Assembly (NCBI GenBank): GCA_030425205.1
Contig: JAUIAP010000008.1
Location: 62,001 to 126,000, forward strand
Source: Anaerolineae bacterium
Lineage (GTDB): Bacteria; Chloroflexota; Anaerolineae; Promineifilales; Promineifilaceae
Reading direction: 5' to 3'
Length of the DNA stretch: 64,000 nt
The position numbers and the translations under genes were made by a program. Position 1 is the stretch's first letter, and each line of letters opens with the position of its first letter. This document shows positions 1 through 11,500 of the stretch, piece by piece. The notes under the pieces were generated by a model, which saw only the letters and a program-made list of their open reading frames with translations, was not told the origin of the DNA and did not search any database.

Positions 1-1577
1 TGATGGACTTCTTGGCGCAAGCAGACGTGTTGGCTGAGTTCTCTGGCCAGACGCTGTTTATTCCCGGACACTTGGGATTATCGGCCGATGACATCACCTA
101 CGAAACAGACGTGCAGGCTGCGGCCGATGCGCTCTCCGTCTTCGTCGGTCAAGTCGGCGCACTCGATCAAACCGCCTACGATTTGCAAGCGTATCCCGTC
201 AACTTCGCAATCTTCAACGCCGTGCGCGACCGTCTGACCCAAGCCATCTTGGGTGAATTGACGCTCGACCAAGCCCTCGAACGCGCCCAAGCTGATGTCG
301 ATGTGGCGGTCTCTGAAGCGCTCGGCACACCGACGGAAGAAGATGGTGAAGAAGAGATGGATGAAGAAGCGATGGAGCCAGTCGAGCTACGCATGACCTG
401 GTACACCGATGGCAATGAAGATGTCGTCATGCGCGACCTGCTCGACCGCTTTGAAGCAGAAAATTCACACATCACCGTCATGATGGACAACGTCGCCTAC
501 AATACGATTCTCGAAAATCTGCCGATTCAGTTGCAAGCGGGTGAAGGGCCTGATCTCGCCCGTGTCACCAACTTGGGTGGTTTGTCCGAGTTCTATCTCG
601 ATATCAGCCCCTACGTCGATACCGCCTACTGGGAAAGCAGCTTTGGCCCCTTCCTCAACTGGCTCCGTCCTGCGGGTGACACAGACGGCATCTACGGCAT
701 GATGACACAGTTGACCGTGACAGGCCCCTACATCAACAAGACGCTCTTTGACCAAGCGGGTGTCGATGTCCCAACGGGCGACACGACTTGGGAAGAGTGG
801 GCCGCATTGACCCAGCAAGTTGCCGATGCAACTGGCACATCGTTCGCAATGGCGATGGATCGCACAGGCCACCGCTTTGCTGGCCCCGCGATTAGTCAAG
901 GCGCGGCTTTCTTTGACGCAGACGGTAACCCCGTCATCGACGACGAAGGGTTCCGCACGATGTCACAACTGTTGCTCGACTGGCACGCCGACGGCACGAT
1001 GCCGCTCGACGTGTGGGCAAGCAGCAGCGGCAGCTATGTTCCCGCCAACGATATGTTCGTGAATGGCGAAACGGTGCTGTACATGTCGGGTAGCTGGCAG
1101 ATCGGTCAATTTGCCGACAGCATCGGCGATGCGTTCGACTGGCAAGTTGTGCCGAATCCGTGTGGCCCCGCCGCATGTTCTGGAATGCCTGGTGGTGCGG
1201 CACTTGTGCCAATCGCGGGAACAGAACATCCAGAAGAGGTCGCAATGTTGATGGAATTCCTCGCGCAAGAGGAGATTCTCGCCGAGTTCTCTGGACGCAC
1301 GCTGTTTATTCCGGGGCATTTGGGATTATCGGCCGATGACATCACCTATGACACCGACGTACAGGCTGCGGCCGATGCGCTCTCCGTCTTCGTCGGTCAA
1401 GTTGGCGCACTCGATCAGACCGCCTACGATTTGCAAGCCTACCCTGTCAACTTCGCCATCTTCAACGCCGTGCGCGACCGTCTGACCCAAGCCATCTTGG
1501 GCGAATTGACGCTCGACCAAGCAATTGAGCGCATCCAAGAGGATGTCGATCAAGCGGTTGCTGAATCTGGTAGTTAG
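1..1577 (+). CDS. Tandem sugar-binding protein of an ABC transporter (5' end cut by window)
   Basis: Extracellular solute-binding protein of the MalE/UgpB type (family 1), which would capture a sugar outside the membrane and hand it to the two permeases downstream. The reading frame is open to the window edge, so the N-terminus is missing. What is visible is the C-terminal end of one binding domain (to about residue 105), an acidic linker rich in Glu and Met (about residues 108-126), and then a complete second binding domain ending at the stop. The C-terminal 95 residues of the first copy are nearly identical to those of the second, offset by exactly 416 codons (1,248 bp). The second copy has no signal peptide of its own, so this is one fused double-domain polypeptide. 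The linker looks like the acidic stretch that follows the lipobox in single-domain relatives. No ATPase gene is present; such operons often share one. Confidence 0.85.
   Translation, partial: MDFLAQADVLAEFSGQTLFIPGHLGLSADDITYETDVQAAADALSVFVGQVGALDQTAYDLQAYPVNFAIFNAVRDRLTQAILGELTLDQALERAQADVDVAVSEALGTPTEEDGEEEMDEEAMEPVELRMTWYTDGNEDVVMRDLLDRFEAENSHITVMMDNVAYNTILENLPIQLQAGEGPDLARVTNLGGLSEFYLDISPYVDTAYWESSFGPFLNWLRPAGDTDGIYGMMTQLTVTGPYINKTLFDQAGVDVPTGDTTWEEWAALTQQVADATGTSFAMAMDRTGHRFAGPAISQGAAFFDADGNPVIDDEGFRTMSQLLLDWHADGTMPLDVWASSSGSYVPANDMFVNGETVLYMSGSWQIGQFADSIGDAFDWQVVPNPCGPAACSGMPGGAALVPIAGTEHPEEVAMLMEFLAQEEILAEFSGRTLFIPGHLGLSADDITYDTDVQAAADALSVFVGQVGALDQTAYDLQAYPVNFAIFNAVRDRLTQAILGELTLDQAIERIQEDVDQAVAESGS
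3..290 (+). repeat. Direct repeat, copy 1 (partner at 1251-1538)
   Basis: This stretch recurs at 1251-1538 in the same frame and orientation, roughly 85-90% identical by eye, with both synonymous and amino-acid differences. It marks an in-frame duplication of a whole substrate-binding domain. The copies have diverged, so a simple assembly duplication is unlikely. Confidence 0.85.
1251..1538 (+). repeat. Direct repeat, copy 2 of the binding-domain C-terminus
   Basis: Second copy of the repeat at 3-290, period 1,248 bp. It diverges from copy 1 at about the point where copy 1 runs into the acidic linker and this copy runs to the stop codon. Confidence 0.85.
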
Positions 1578-1585
1578 TTTGTTAC

Positions 1586-1626
1586 GAAAGTGTCGCGCCG
1601 ATGGCGCGACACTTTCTGGTTTTTTG
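1586..1626 (+). terminator. Strong hairpin terminator or attenuator after the binding-protein gene
   Basis: A perfect 14-bp stem (1586-1599 with 1603-1616, loop GAT) is followed by TGGTTTTTTG. Placed between the binding-protein gene and the permeases, it fits the usual arrangement that lets the binding protein be made in excess over the membrane subunits. Confidence 0.85.
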
Positions 1627-1672
1627 TGGCTATTTGGATGCGTTTGCAAGTTAACAAATAAGATGGGTACAA

Positions 1673-1790
1673 AAATCCTACCGTTAAAACCGAAGGCTGT
1701 TACACAAAGTGCGTTCAAACGCACTGGAAGACAACGCGCTTTAGCGTGTTTTGCGTGTCAGCCTCTGGTTTTAACCATAGGAGGCCTCAT
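1673..1790. repeat. Palindromic composite repeat, copy A
   Basis: A palindrome-rich element lies in the 329-bp gap before the permease gene. Outer arms (CCGTTAAAACCGAAGGCTG and a complementary GGTTTTAACC) enclose two smaller hairpins, AGTGCGTT/AACGCACT and AACGCGCT/AGCGTGTT. An inverted copy lies at 63857-63990, and a solo outer arm at 42311-42328. The rest of the gap (1791-1890) shows no gene. Confidence 0.7.
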
Positions 1791-1906
1791 TCCCGTTTGT
1801 TTTGTAAACCCACAATTGCATCCAAATACCCACGTCGTGCATTCAATGAAAACAGCCCCTCAATTCGTGTCATTCACGTAATTTGTGGCTAACAGGAGAA
1901 GGTTCC

Positions 1907-2845
1907 GTGTTAGATGCAATTTTCAATCGCTTACAAAGCCGCATCGGGGTCAACAACATGGCGTATTTTTTCTTGCTGCCAAACATGTTGATCTTCGGGA
2001 TTTTTGTCCTGTTTCCGATGTTGCTCAACTTCTACTATGCGCTGACGGGTGGCACAAATCTGTTTCCGCAAGATCGGCCGTTTATCGGCTTGGGTAACTT
2101 TGAAACCCTGTTCGACTGTGAAAACTTTTTTGATCCAAACTCCTGCCGCGAAGATCGTTTCTGGCGGGCTGTCTTTAACACGACCTTCTTTGTGATCTTT
2201 CAAGTCGGCTTTATGGTGCTGTTTTCAATGATTACAGCCCTAATTCTCAACCGCAACATTCGCGGACGCGGCTTTTTCCGCAGCGTCTTTTTCTACCCCG
2301 TGCTGCTCTCACCCGTCGTCGTCGCCCTCATCTGGAAGTGGATTTTACAGCGACAGGGGGTTCTCAATGGATTGCTCAGCAAGTTTGAGATCGAAGCGAT
2401 TCCATTTTTGCTTGACCCGACATGGTCACGTTTTTGGGTAATCGTCATCAGCGTTTGGGCGTTGATGGGATTCTACACGCTGATCCTGCTGGCGGGGTTG
2501 CAGTCGATTCCGGGCAACTTGTACGAGGCGGGGCTGCTCGACGGCACAAGCACATGGCAACAGTTCCGCTACATCACGCTGCCACTCTGGATGCCGACGT
2601 TGTTCGTGGTGTTGGTCTTGTCGTTGATTCGGGCGGTGCAGATATTCGATGCGGTGTTTGTGCTGACGGGTGGCGGTCCCGGCACGGCGAATCTGTTCAT
2701 GGTGCAGTACATTTACAACACGGGATTCTCAAATCAAGTGCAGATATTTGGATTATCAGCCGCTGCATCGGTGGTGATGGCGGTCGTCTTGCTGGTCTTT
2801 ACGTTGATTCAACTGCGAATCGGTCAAGACTCAGGCAGCGCATAG
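1907..2845 (+). CDS. Sugar ABC transporter permease (MalF/UgpA type)
   Basis: Integral membrane subunit of a carbohydrate ABC importer, 312 residues, with about six membrane segments starting at the hydrophobic run near residue 18. The inner-membrane loop that contacts the ATPase is visible near residues 206-230: an EAA motif, EAGLLDGTS, followed by YITLP. The start chosen is GTG at 1907, which has AGGAGAAGG at 1894-1902 in front. An in-frame TTG at 1883 has no such site. A short Cys-containing periplasmic loop (DCENFFDPNSC) follows the first segment. The gene is followed nine bases later by the second permease, so the two form the usual heterodimer. The substrate cannot be named from the sequence. 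Confidence 0.9.
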   Translation: MLDAIFNRLQSRIGVNNMAYFFLLPNMLIFGIFVLFPMLLNFYYALTGGTNLFPQDRPFIGLGNFETLFDCENFFDPNSCREDRFWRAVFNTTFFVIFQVGFMVLFSMITALILNRNIRGRGFFRSVFFYPVLLSPVVVALIWKWILQRQGVLNGLLSKFEIEAIPFLLDPTWSRFWVIVISVWALMGFYTLILLAGLQSIPGNLYEAGLLDGTSTWQQFRYITLPLWMPTLFVVLVLSLIRAVQIFDAVFVLTGGGPGTANLFMVQYIYNTGFSNQVQIFGLSAAASVVMAVVLLVFTLIQLRIGQDSGSA

Positions 2846-2854
2846 GAGGTCACT

Positions 2855-3913
2855 ATGTTTTCAACAATTGGTAGCTTTGTCTCTCGCACGAAAAATCCAA
2901 ATCGGCTAAGTACGGCCGATATGCTCTCCTATCTCTATCTACTGTTTGGGACAGTCATCATGTTTGGCCCTGTGCTTTGGCTGATTTTGTCATCACTCAA
3001 AACGCCGGCTGGCTTGATCGAATTTCCGCCGACGTTTTTGCCATTTGGACAAGATTCGATTGTGGTGGAAGGGTATGATGATCCGCTTCCACTATTTACG
3101 GTGACGATGGAGGATGGCAGCACACGTGAATTGGCACAAATTCGCCGCATCGGGCTGGAGGCGCAACTGATCGACCCCGCCGCACCCGATGAGATTATCC
3201 GCGTCCCGATTGACCAGCGCGAGCCAGTACGCTCACTACAATTTGCGTGGAACAACTACACTGAACCGCTGCAACGCTTTAACTTTTTGACCTATCTCCG
3301 CAACAGTCTTTGGGTGACGGTGGTGGCGACGGCGTTGACGCTGCTGATCAACAGCATGGCGGCGTTTGCACTGAGCAAATACGAGTTCAAGGGCAAAAAT
3401 ACGACGTTTGTCGTCATCATCAGCACGTTGCTGATTCCCGTTTCGGTCATTTTGGTGCCGGTCTTCTTGGTCATCACCTCGCTCAACATGAACAACACGC
3501 TGTGGGGGGTCATTATTCCCGGCGCAGCGACACCGACGGGCGTTTTTCTGCTGCGCCAATACATGCTGACAATTCCCGATGAGCTGATGGAGGCGGCGCG
3601 GATCGATGGGGCTGGCGAGTGGCGCATCTACTGGCAGATCGTTTTGCCATTGGCGCGTCCTGCGCTGGCGGTGCTGACGATTTTCTCGGTGATGTGGCGC
3701 TGGAATGATTTCCTCTGGCCGCTGATCGTCTTGAGTCGCAGCGAGTTGTTCACGTTGCAAGTTGGGCTGAACTCATTCCAAGGAGAACTCAACGTGCAGT
3801 GGCACTACATCTTGGCAATGACGGTTTTGACGCTGCTGCCGATTTCGCTGGTGTTTGCGTTTTTGCAGAGGTTTATTACGAGTGGGATCGCGGCGACGGG
3901 TCTAAAAGGATAA
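2855..3913 (+). CDS. Sugar ABC transporter permease (MalG/UgpE type)
   Basis: Second membrane subunit of the importer, 352 residues. It is longer than typical 280-residue MalG proteins because about 75 extra hydrophilic residues sit between the first and second membrane segments (about residues 60-140). The rest is standard: an EAA loop near residues 243-265 (EAARIDGAGEW, then IVLP) and a hydrophobic C-terminal segment. AGGAGGT at 2844-2850 overlaps the stop codon of the upstream permease and gives a clear start and translational coupling. The loop insertion would face outside and may contact the unusual double binding protein; that is inference. Confidence 0.9.
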   Translation: MFSTIGSFVSRTKNPNRLSTADMLSYLYLLFGTVIMFGPVLWLILSSLKTPAGLIEFPPTFLPFGQDSIVVEGYDDPLPLFTVTMEDGSTRELAQIRRIGLEAQLIDPAAPDEIIRVPIDQREPVRSLQFAWNNYTEPLQRFNFLTYLRNSLWVTVVATALTLLINSMAAFALSKYEFKGKNTTFVVIISTLLIPVSVILVPVFLVITSLNMNNTLWGVIIPGAATPTGVFLLRQYMLTIPDELMEAARIDGAGEWRIYWQIVLPLARPALAVLTIFSVMWRWNDFLWPLIVLSRSELFTLQVGLNSFQGELNVQWHYILAMTVLTLLPISLVFAFLQRFITSGIAATGLKG

Positions 3914-3966
3914 GGTTAGCTGTGGACGATAAAGTCTGATATTGGGAGACGTAACTCGCTAAAACG

Positions 3967-5118
3967 TTATCGTCGCTCACCCACACCGAGCGGGGTCGGC
4001 GGCGTTTGAGTGGGGATGCGGCCGTATTCAACTGGCAGTGAAATCGTCTCTAGTTGCGGCAGCACATAGCGGGCAAACAGCTTACATTCGTCCAGATGGG
4101 GGTAGCCAGAAAAAATAAAAGAGCGGATTCCCATATCCATATAACGCTGGATTTTTGCCGCGATTTGATCGGGGTTACCAACCAGTGCAGCGCCACAGCC
4201 AGAACGGGCGCGGCCGACACCCGTCCATAGGTGTGGCTCAACGTATCCCTCATCGTCTGACCGCTCCCGCGCTTGGGCTTGCAGTGCGACACCGAGTGTC
4301 TTGGCATCCTGCGCCCGATTGCGAATCTCTGTCCCAAACTGTTCATCCAGTCGTGAGACGAGTTTGCGTGCGTGTGCGCGTGCCGCATCTTCTGTCTCGC
4401 GCACGATGACGTGAACACGCAGGCCATAGTCGATTGTGCGATCATAGGTGTCAGCGCGCTCGGTCAAATCCTCCATATGACCCCGCAAATTTTCTTCGGT
4501 GTCCGGCCACATCAGGTAGACATCACAATGCTCGGCACACAAATCCTTGCCCAACGGAGAATAGCCGCCAAAGTAGAGCAACGGGCCGCCGTTTTGCTGG
4601 TAGGGTCGCACGGGGTCGGTCGTGTCTAGCTGAATTTGATAATGCTCGCCAGCGTAGTCGATGTGATCCTGTGTCCACGCCTGTTTTAGAATCTCGATCA
4701 CCTCGCGCGACCGCTGGTAGCGTGCCTCTGAGGAGAGCGTTTCGCCCGGCAGGTTAGACGAGATAATGTTGATCGTCAGCCGCCCATTGAGAATATGATC
4801 GAGCGTGGCAATAGAGCGAGCGAGCATCGGCGGCCACAGTTCGCCCGTGCGGATCGCCGCCAGCAAGTTAATTTGGGTGGTCAGCGGGGCGACAGCCGAT
4901 GCGAAGGTCCATGTATCTTGGCCGACCTGATAGGAGGAGGGACAGAGAATGTTGCGGTAACCAAGTTGATCGGCCGATTGCACAATCTCGGCCGTGTGCG
5001 CAAACGTCGACTTGAGGCGGTTGTCTGGTACGCCAAGATATTCGTAATCGTCACTGCAAATGGGTGCAAACCACGAAATTTCTGAGCCAGTCAAGTGAGC
5101 AGATTTAGGTTTGATCAT
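3967..5118 (-). CDS. LLM-class flavin-dependent monooxygenase (alkanesulfonate monooxygenase-like)
   Basis: A 383-residue TIM-barrel flavin monooxygenase of the bacterial luciferase family, close in length and layout to SsuD (about 380 residues). SsuD uses reduced FMN and oxygen to release sulfite from alkanesulfonates. Features that fit are the N-terminal EISWFAPI strand, the barrel stretch with TFASAVAPLTTQINLLAAIR (about residues 71-90), the NIISSNLPGE loop, and the C-terminal helix region VGNPDQIAAKIQRYMDMGI. No flavin reductase (SsuE) or sulfonate transporter (SsuABC) lies nearby, so the substrate is uncertain; nitrilotriacetate or dimethylsulfone monooxygenases are related alternatives. 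The gene converges with the permease gene and stands alone. Confidence 0.8.
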   Translation of the reverse strand: MIKPKSAHLTGSEISWFAPICSDDYEYLGVPDNRLKSTFAHTAEIVQSADQLGYRNILCPSSYQVGQDTWTFASAVAPLTTQINLLAAIRTGELWPPMLARSIATLDHILNGRLTINIISSNLPGETLSSEARYQRSREVIEILKQAWTQDHIDYAGEHYQIQLDTTDPVRPYQQNGGPLLYFGGYSPLGKDLCAEHCDVYLMWPDTEENLRGHMEDLTERADTYDRTIDYGLRVHVIVRETEDAARAHARKLVSRLDEQFGTEIRNRAQDAKTLGVALQAQARERSDDEGYVEPHLWTGVGRARSGCGAALVGNPDQIAAKIQRYMDMGIRSFIFSGYPHLDECKLFARYVLPQLETISLPVEYGRIPTQTPPTPLGVGERR

Positions 5119-5590
5119 GTAGATTGGACGGTCGATTCATGCAAAATCGCCGATGGAATGTCTTTTTGTTATCGAGTGTGCGCCAAATGCGTGGTTCTTG
5201 CGCCATCATTGTCGAGATAGGGCGCCATCACTGCCCCAAAGACTTGTGACAGCAGTTGCGTGCGGAGCATCGTTGACGCCGACTGCATTATACAGCACGG
5301 CCGTCGCCATCACCTAGCGGCATATCTCGTTCACACTAGCGTGAACCACCCAGCATGAGCGCATCGCGGCACATTGCAATTGTCTTGTACATGTGCGAAA
5401 AGATGCGCGGCGGTCAGTGCGCTGCAAAATCATCCTTAGTCACCATTCGTTTGCATCAAGTTGAATATCTAACACGCGCTCATTTGATATTTGCAGGGAT
5501 GCGTTTCAAGGTAAACATAGCAGGCAATGAGATGGGCGTATCGGGACTTAGCAATCGCGATACGCCCTTAAACCATTTTGCATAGGTTCT
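5119..5590. other. Intergenic gap, 472 bp, no convincing gene
   Basis: The gap lies upstream of the monooxygenase gene and downstream of the giant gene. Visible: a TATAAT on the minus strand at 5287-5292 (possible -10 for the monooxygenase, no good -35), a small inverted repeat GTTCAC/GTGAAC near 5329-5346, and the hairpin at 5534-5567. A 39-codon frame on the minus strand (start near 5287) has no recognisable similarity. No RNA gene was seen. Confidence 0.6.
5534..5567 (-). terminator. Hairpin downstream of the giant gene
   Basis: Perfect 10-bp stem GGGCGTATCG (5534-5543) / CGATACGCCC (5558-5567) with a 14-base loop, 24 bp past the stop of the giant gene. There is no T-run on the minus strand, so it could act as an RNA 3'-end stabiliser instead of an intrinsic terminator. 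Confidence 0.55.
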
Positions 5591-8500
5591 TCAGGAATTG
5601 GGCAATCCCTTGTGGTTGCCCAGATTAGGGCTGGCACAAGGACAGCCCCTACGACGACGCCATATGCGTAACACCACCGTCACCGCAGCTAGTGTGAACC
5701 ATAGCCTAACCAGCCAACCGTGCTGCCACCCAACAATTTGCGCTGAGAGCATACTAACTGCCAGTACACCTTCTTCAAAGACTCGGACAGTGACATCGGT
5801 AACGGGTTGTGCGTTGTAGGCGGTGACGGAGGATTCGGCCGATCCCCCCACAATCAAACATTCTCGCACTTCAACCATTTGCCCATCATCCACACCTCCC
5901 ACAACAACACTCACACCACGCTGCCAATTGCCACTATCAAGTACAACCTCCGTCATGCCAATGATACAGACGCTCACATCATCACTCGCCAGCGAAATCG
6001 TCACGGGCTGTGACGGCTCCGTTGCCAGCGTGATGGTGAACAGGCCAGTCGTGTCTTCGGTGATGCTGATCAGGAGTGGCGCGACGATCACGGCTGCTGC
6101 CGCCTCATCGACCGCATCGACAATCACTACCTCCGCAACGGTCGCTCGCAGATTGCCCAACTGACCATTGTGCGGATTGCTCAGCACAATCGTAAACGAT
6201 TCGTCCCCTTCCGTAATCGCGTCTGGCAGCAGCGTGATCGGGATGGTCGTCTGCGTCATGCCAGCCGTGATGGTGATGCGTCCCGATTGGCTCACATAGT
6301 CAACCCCGCCTGTCGCCGTGCCGTCCACTGTGGCGTAGTCGAACGCCACGTCAAACGGTGACGAGGTTGAGAGCGTAATCGTCACCACGGCGTTGCCGCT
6401 GTCTTCCAGTTGTTGCGTTTGTGCATCGGCCGAAATCACCACCACCGGCGCAATCGTCGTCTGCAAATCCGCCACATTATCGGCAAATTCGATGTCCGTA
6501 AACTCACTCTCGATCACCGTGCTGTTCGTAAAGGTGACCGTTTGTGTAACCGTGGCGGCTGTTCCCGTCATCGTGATCGTTCCGCCTTCGCCGGGTTGGA
6601 GTGGTGGGAGGTAGAACAGGAAGGCGGAGGTGGGATCGGCCGAAATTGCGGGAGTTGCGGTGAGAGTTCGGCCGATTAAATAGTCTGGCGTGACGTGATA
6701 CAAAATCACCTCATCGAGCGTCGTCGTTCCCTGATTGGTGTAGGTCAACGTGTAGGTCAGCGGCGCACCTGCCAACACAATCGGCTCAACGGTCGTCATC
6801 GCCAGCCCTAAATCAGCCGCCAGCACGTTGATTTGCAGCGACGTACTCGCCGTCGATACGCCATTGGTCGCCGTCACAATAATCGTGAACGGGCCAGTCG
6901 TCGTGTAGACGTGCGTCTGCAACTGCGCTTCGAGCTGCGGTTGACCAATCGTGTTGCTAATCACCACGCCTGAACCATCCCCAAACGACCATGTGTAGGT
7001 CATGTTGCTGCCGTCTGTCACGGTGGCGGTGAACGCGCTCGCGCTGCTGACAACGACGGGATCAACGCCCGTCAAGACGAGTCCGATAATCGGCCGCTCA
7101 TTGACAGGCAGCAACCCGACAATCTCGTTATTTTGCGGCACGTCATCAACCTGCGTCGCCGCGACTGTCGCCGTGTGGACGAGCGTGTAGGGCGCAACGG
7201 GCTGCTGTTGGATGCGCCCGCTAAAGGTGACGACGCTGCTGCTGCCCGCCGTCAAATTGGGCAACTGCCAACCGCCAACCCCCGCCACAACTGGCACAGA
7301 GGCAGTCACGCTCAGTTCATCTAGCTGCGTCGCCAACGAACTCGACAGCACAACCCCGCTGGCAAGATAGCCACCCGCGTTCTCAACCGTATACGTCACG
7401 GTCACAAATTCGCTGGGCGCAACTTGCGCTTGCGCCGTGTTTTGCGTAATCGACAGGTCGTGCGCCAAAACGGTGACCAGCGTCGTCGCCTGTGCGGAAA
7501 CGAGACCGTTGGAGGCGGTCACCGTTGCCGTGTAGACGCCCGGCTGTGTGTAGGCGTGGGCGACATTTTGCCCCGTCGCGTTCGCTGATCCATCGCCAAA
7601 TGACCATTCCCATGCCGTCGGATTGCCGCTGATGACCGTTGCCGCTAGCTGCACCGTTGTGGCGCGTGCCGTCGGGCTGTTATTCGTCGCGGTCAAGCCG
7701 ATGATAGGGTCGTCGCTTGCCAACGCTTGCGCCGTCGCCGTGTTGTTGTCCAGTGCGTGGTCTGGGGCGGGGCTGGCGATGGTGGCACTGTTGATGATTG
7801 GCACAACGCCCGTTAAGCCTGCGGTGATTCGGCCGAAAATAACAATCGTCCCCCCATCGCCCGGCTGTAGCGTCGGCAGCAACCAAACATGCGGGTCTGT
7901 CCCGATTTGGGTGAGCGTCCCATCATCCGCAATGGCGATGTTGGTCAATTCGGTCGGCAGCGTGTTTGTAATCATTGCGCCAGTGACGGGCAGACCGCCC
8001 GCGTTGGTGTAGGTCAACGTAAAGGTGATTGGCTCACCGGGATGCAGTTGCGCTGGATCAACCGTTTGCGTCAACTGCAAATCCCCGCGCACGATCTCGA
8101 CCGTGCTGACCGCGTTTTGTTGTGAATTGGCGTTGCGTGCGGTCACGATTGCGCTGTAGCTGCCAGCCGTCGCGTAGCTGTGGCTGACAATCGCGCCCGT
8201 TGCCGTCATGCCATCCCCGAACGACCAGAGGTAGCTGACGTTGCTGCCCGCCGTGACGGTTGCCGTAAAGGTGACGGCGTGATCAATATACTGGCGGCCG
8301 TCATTGACCGCCGCTAAACTCGTGATCGGGTCATCACTGACTTGGATCACCTGTGTATCCGCGTTATTGTCGAGATTTTGCTCGGGCAGTGCTTGGGTCG
8401 CCTCGACGCTGTTCACCAGCGTCACAACGCCGCTAATCGTCGGTGTCACCGTCCCGCTCAGCGTGATGGTGATCGATTCAAACGGGGCAAGCGTTGGCAG

Positions 8501-11500
8501 TTGCCAGACGAGCGGATCGACCAAAATCTCATTCAGTGGCACACTCGTCTGCACCGTCACGTTTTCCCACCCAGCAGGAAGCGTATCGGTGATGAGGACA
8601 TTGGTTAACGTCAACGCCGCACTGTTGCGAACAACCACCGTCGCGGTCAGCAACTCGCCCGGTTCAACCGCATAGCTCGACACCGTTTGGATCACTTCTA
8701 AGTCGGTGTCGATCACCGTCACGGGGACGGTCGCCGTCAAGCTGTCGAGACCGTTGGTAATCGTGACCGTCGCCTGATAAACGCCGGGCTGTGCATAGGT
8801 GTGCGCGGGTGTCGCGCCGCTGGCGGTTGTGCCGTCGCCAAACGCCCATTGGAATGTGCCGCTGCCGCTGGCAATGCTGGCATTAAAGTTAACTGGTAGC
8901 CCAAGTCCAACAGGGCTATCGCTTGTCGCAACGAGACCTGTTAGCGGTTCGACGACTGTGAGGGTAAGTTCGGTTTGATTATCGGCCGAAACATCCTCAC
9001 GCTCCCCGCTACCAATCGTAGCGCGATGCACGATAGACGGATTCGCACTTCCAATCGATCCCGTCAGCGTAATCGTGCCGCTTTGCCCAGCCGCCAGCGT
9101 CGGCAACTGCCAAACGTAGGGAGTGCCGCCGATGTCCGTAATGGCGAGATCGCTGCTGACGATGAAGCCAGCCAGTTGTGCGGGCAAGGTGTCGGTGATA
9201 AGAACGCCAGCCAGCGGTAGGTTGCTACTGTTGGTGAAGTGCAGGGTGAGGGTTATCGGGTTGTTGGGGTGGACGATTTCGGCCGAAACCGCTTGTGAAA
9301 TCGCCAATTCAGCCGCCTCAATCGTCACCTGCATCGCATTGGTCAACTGCGACGTGGCATTGCTCGCCGTCACGACGACGGTGTAAACCCCCGCATCCGC
9401 ATAAGCGTGGGCAACAGTCGCACCGCTGCCGCTGCTGCCGTCGCCAAACGACCATGTATAGCTCACGGGGTCACTGCTGCCAACCGCCGCGCTAAAGTTG
9501 ACGGGCGTAGCGCGGAAGACGGGTGCATCGTGCTGCATCGTCAAGCCCGTCACGCTGTCGTCGCGTAGAACGATTTCAACTGTGTCAACGTTGTCGATGG
9601 GATCGCTGTCGTCATAGCCGTTGCCGATCTCAACCGTGTGTGCCGTCACGCCGAGCGCGGTTCCGCTAGCGACCTGACCCGTGACCGTGATGCGACCGCT
9701 TTCACCCACGTCCAATGGCGCGAGTTCCCACACGTCGCCCGCCGTTTCCGCGAGTGGGGCATCACTTTCGATGGTGACCCCCGTGAGGAAATCTGGCGTC
9801 AGGTTGGTGATGAAGCCGTTTGCAACGGGCAAGCTGGTCAAGTTGGTGTAGAGATAGCTGAACGTCAGCGTTTCGCCCGTCGCCGCACCTGTTGCAGACA
9901 CCGTTTGTTCAATCGCTAGGTTGGCTGGAATGACGTCAACTTGCGTCGTCGCCGTGCCGTCTGTCTGCCCGTTGGCGGCCGTGACGGTTGCGCCATATGT
10001 GCCGGCAAAGCCGACCGAATGCGTCACGACTGCGCCGCTGGCGATGACGTTGCCGAGAATGGCGTCGTCAAGCTCCCATGTGTAGGTCACATCGACACCG
10101 CGTGAGACTGTTGCCGTAAAGACAGCGGTTCCGCCCGTCACGACCGTGTCGTTTGACGTGGCGTTGACACCTGCAACTGCTTCATGGGCTGTGACGGTGA
10201 CATCGGCCGAAATCACCCCAACCGCCGCTGCATTATTCACGACCGCCGTTTGCGTAAACGGCACGCTGCCAACCAGCGCGGGATCGACCGTCACCGACAA
10301 GGTGATGATCGCGCTCTCGCTCGCCGCCAACTCTGGCAGTTGCCACGCCGTGTTCGCCCCAATCTGGCTGATAACGACGTTGCTCTCTACATTATCAAGC
10401 GTCACTTCCGTTGGGAGCGTTACGCTGACGGTACTGCCTGCGACGGGGAGCGCCGTGCGATTGGTGGCCGTAATCACGTATTGGAATGCATCGCCCGTTG
10501 CGACATCGCTTGTGCTGGCTGTTTGGGTGATAGTTAAATCGGCCGAAATCACCTCAACAACCGTCGTCGCCGTCGTCAGCGAAATGCCGTTGCTGGCCGT
10601 CACGGTGGCGGTATACGTTCCCGCCGTCGCGTAACTGTGCTGCACGCTCGCTCGCGTCGCGCTGTTGCCATCGTCGAAATCCCAGCTATAGGTGACGTTT
10701 GTGCCGCCGCTAATCGTGGCGGTCATGCCGACCGAATTGCCCAGCACAACAGGGCTATCGTTGATAGCCTGTAGTCCGACAATCGGCGTGTCGCCTATGG
10801 TGACGCTTGCGGATGCGCTGTTGTTGTCGTTGCGTGCGTCGGGGTCGGGGCTGTGGATTTCGGCCGAAGTCACAATCGACACGCTGCCCACAATTCCCGT
10901 CGCCACCTCGCCGCCAACCGTAATCGTGCCAGATGCACCTGCCAACAGCGGTTCGATCTCCCAGACATACGGCGACGTTTGCGTGATAAGAACGCTTGAC
11001 GTGATTGAGCCAGCGTCTGGCGTGAATTCGGTCGGGAACGTCGCCGTTAACACCGCGCCCACTCCATCATTGATCCCGCTATTCGTAAACGTCAACGTAT
11101 ACGTCAGCGCATCGCCGGGCAAAAGCTGAGCGTCGCTTGCATCGACACCCAACTGCAAATCTGACTCCTCAACGTAAATGACCGTTTTGGCTGTCCTAAA
11201 CGATGTCGCGTTTTGTGCGCTGACCGTCAGGGTATACACGCCAGCCGCCGCATACGTATGACTCGTCGTGCTATCGAGTGACGGCACAGAGTTGAACGTG
11301 CCATCTCCATACGTCCAGCGGTACATGACATCTGTGCCAAGCCCCGCCGTGATCGACGTTGTAAAGTTAACCGTGTCGCCAACGGCAACGGGGCTATCGT
11401 TAAACACCTGTAACCCATCAATTCTCTCAACGACCGTCACAGGCACCTCTATCGTATTGTTCAACGGATTGAGGTCAAACGTCGGCGAGTTCATGTCCAG

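Noticed and set aside
3967..5118. Complete alkanesulfonate utilisation operon
   Set aside because: Only the monooxygenase is present; no reductase or sulfonate transporter genes lie nearby.
5119..5320. Small gene on the minus strand upstream of the monooxygenase
   Set aside because: A 39-codon frame exists but has no recognisable similarity, no convincing ribosome-binding site, and overlaps a possible promoter.
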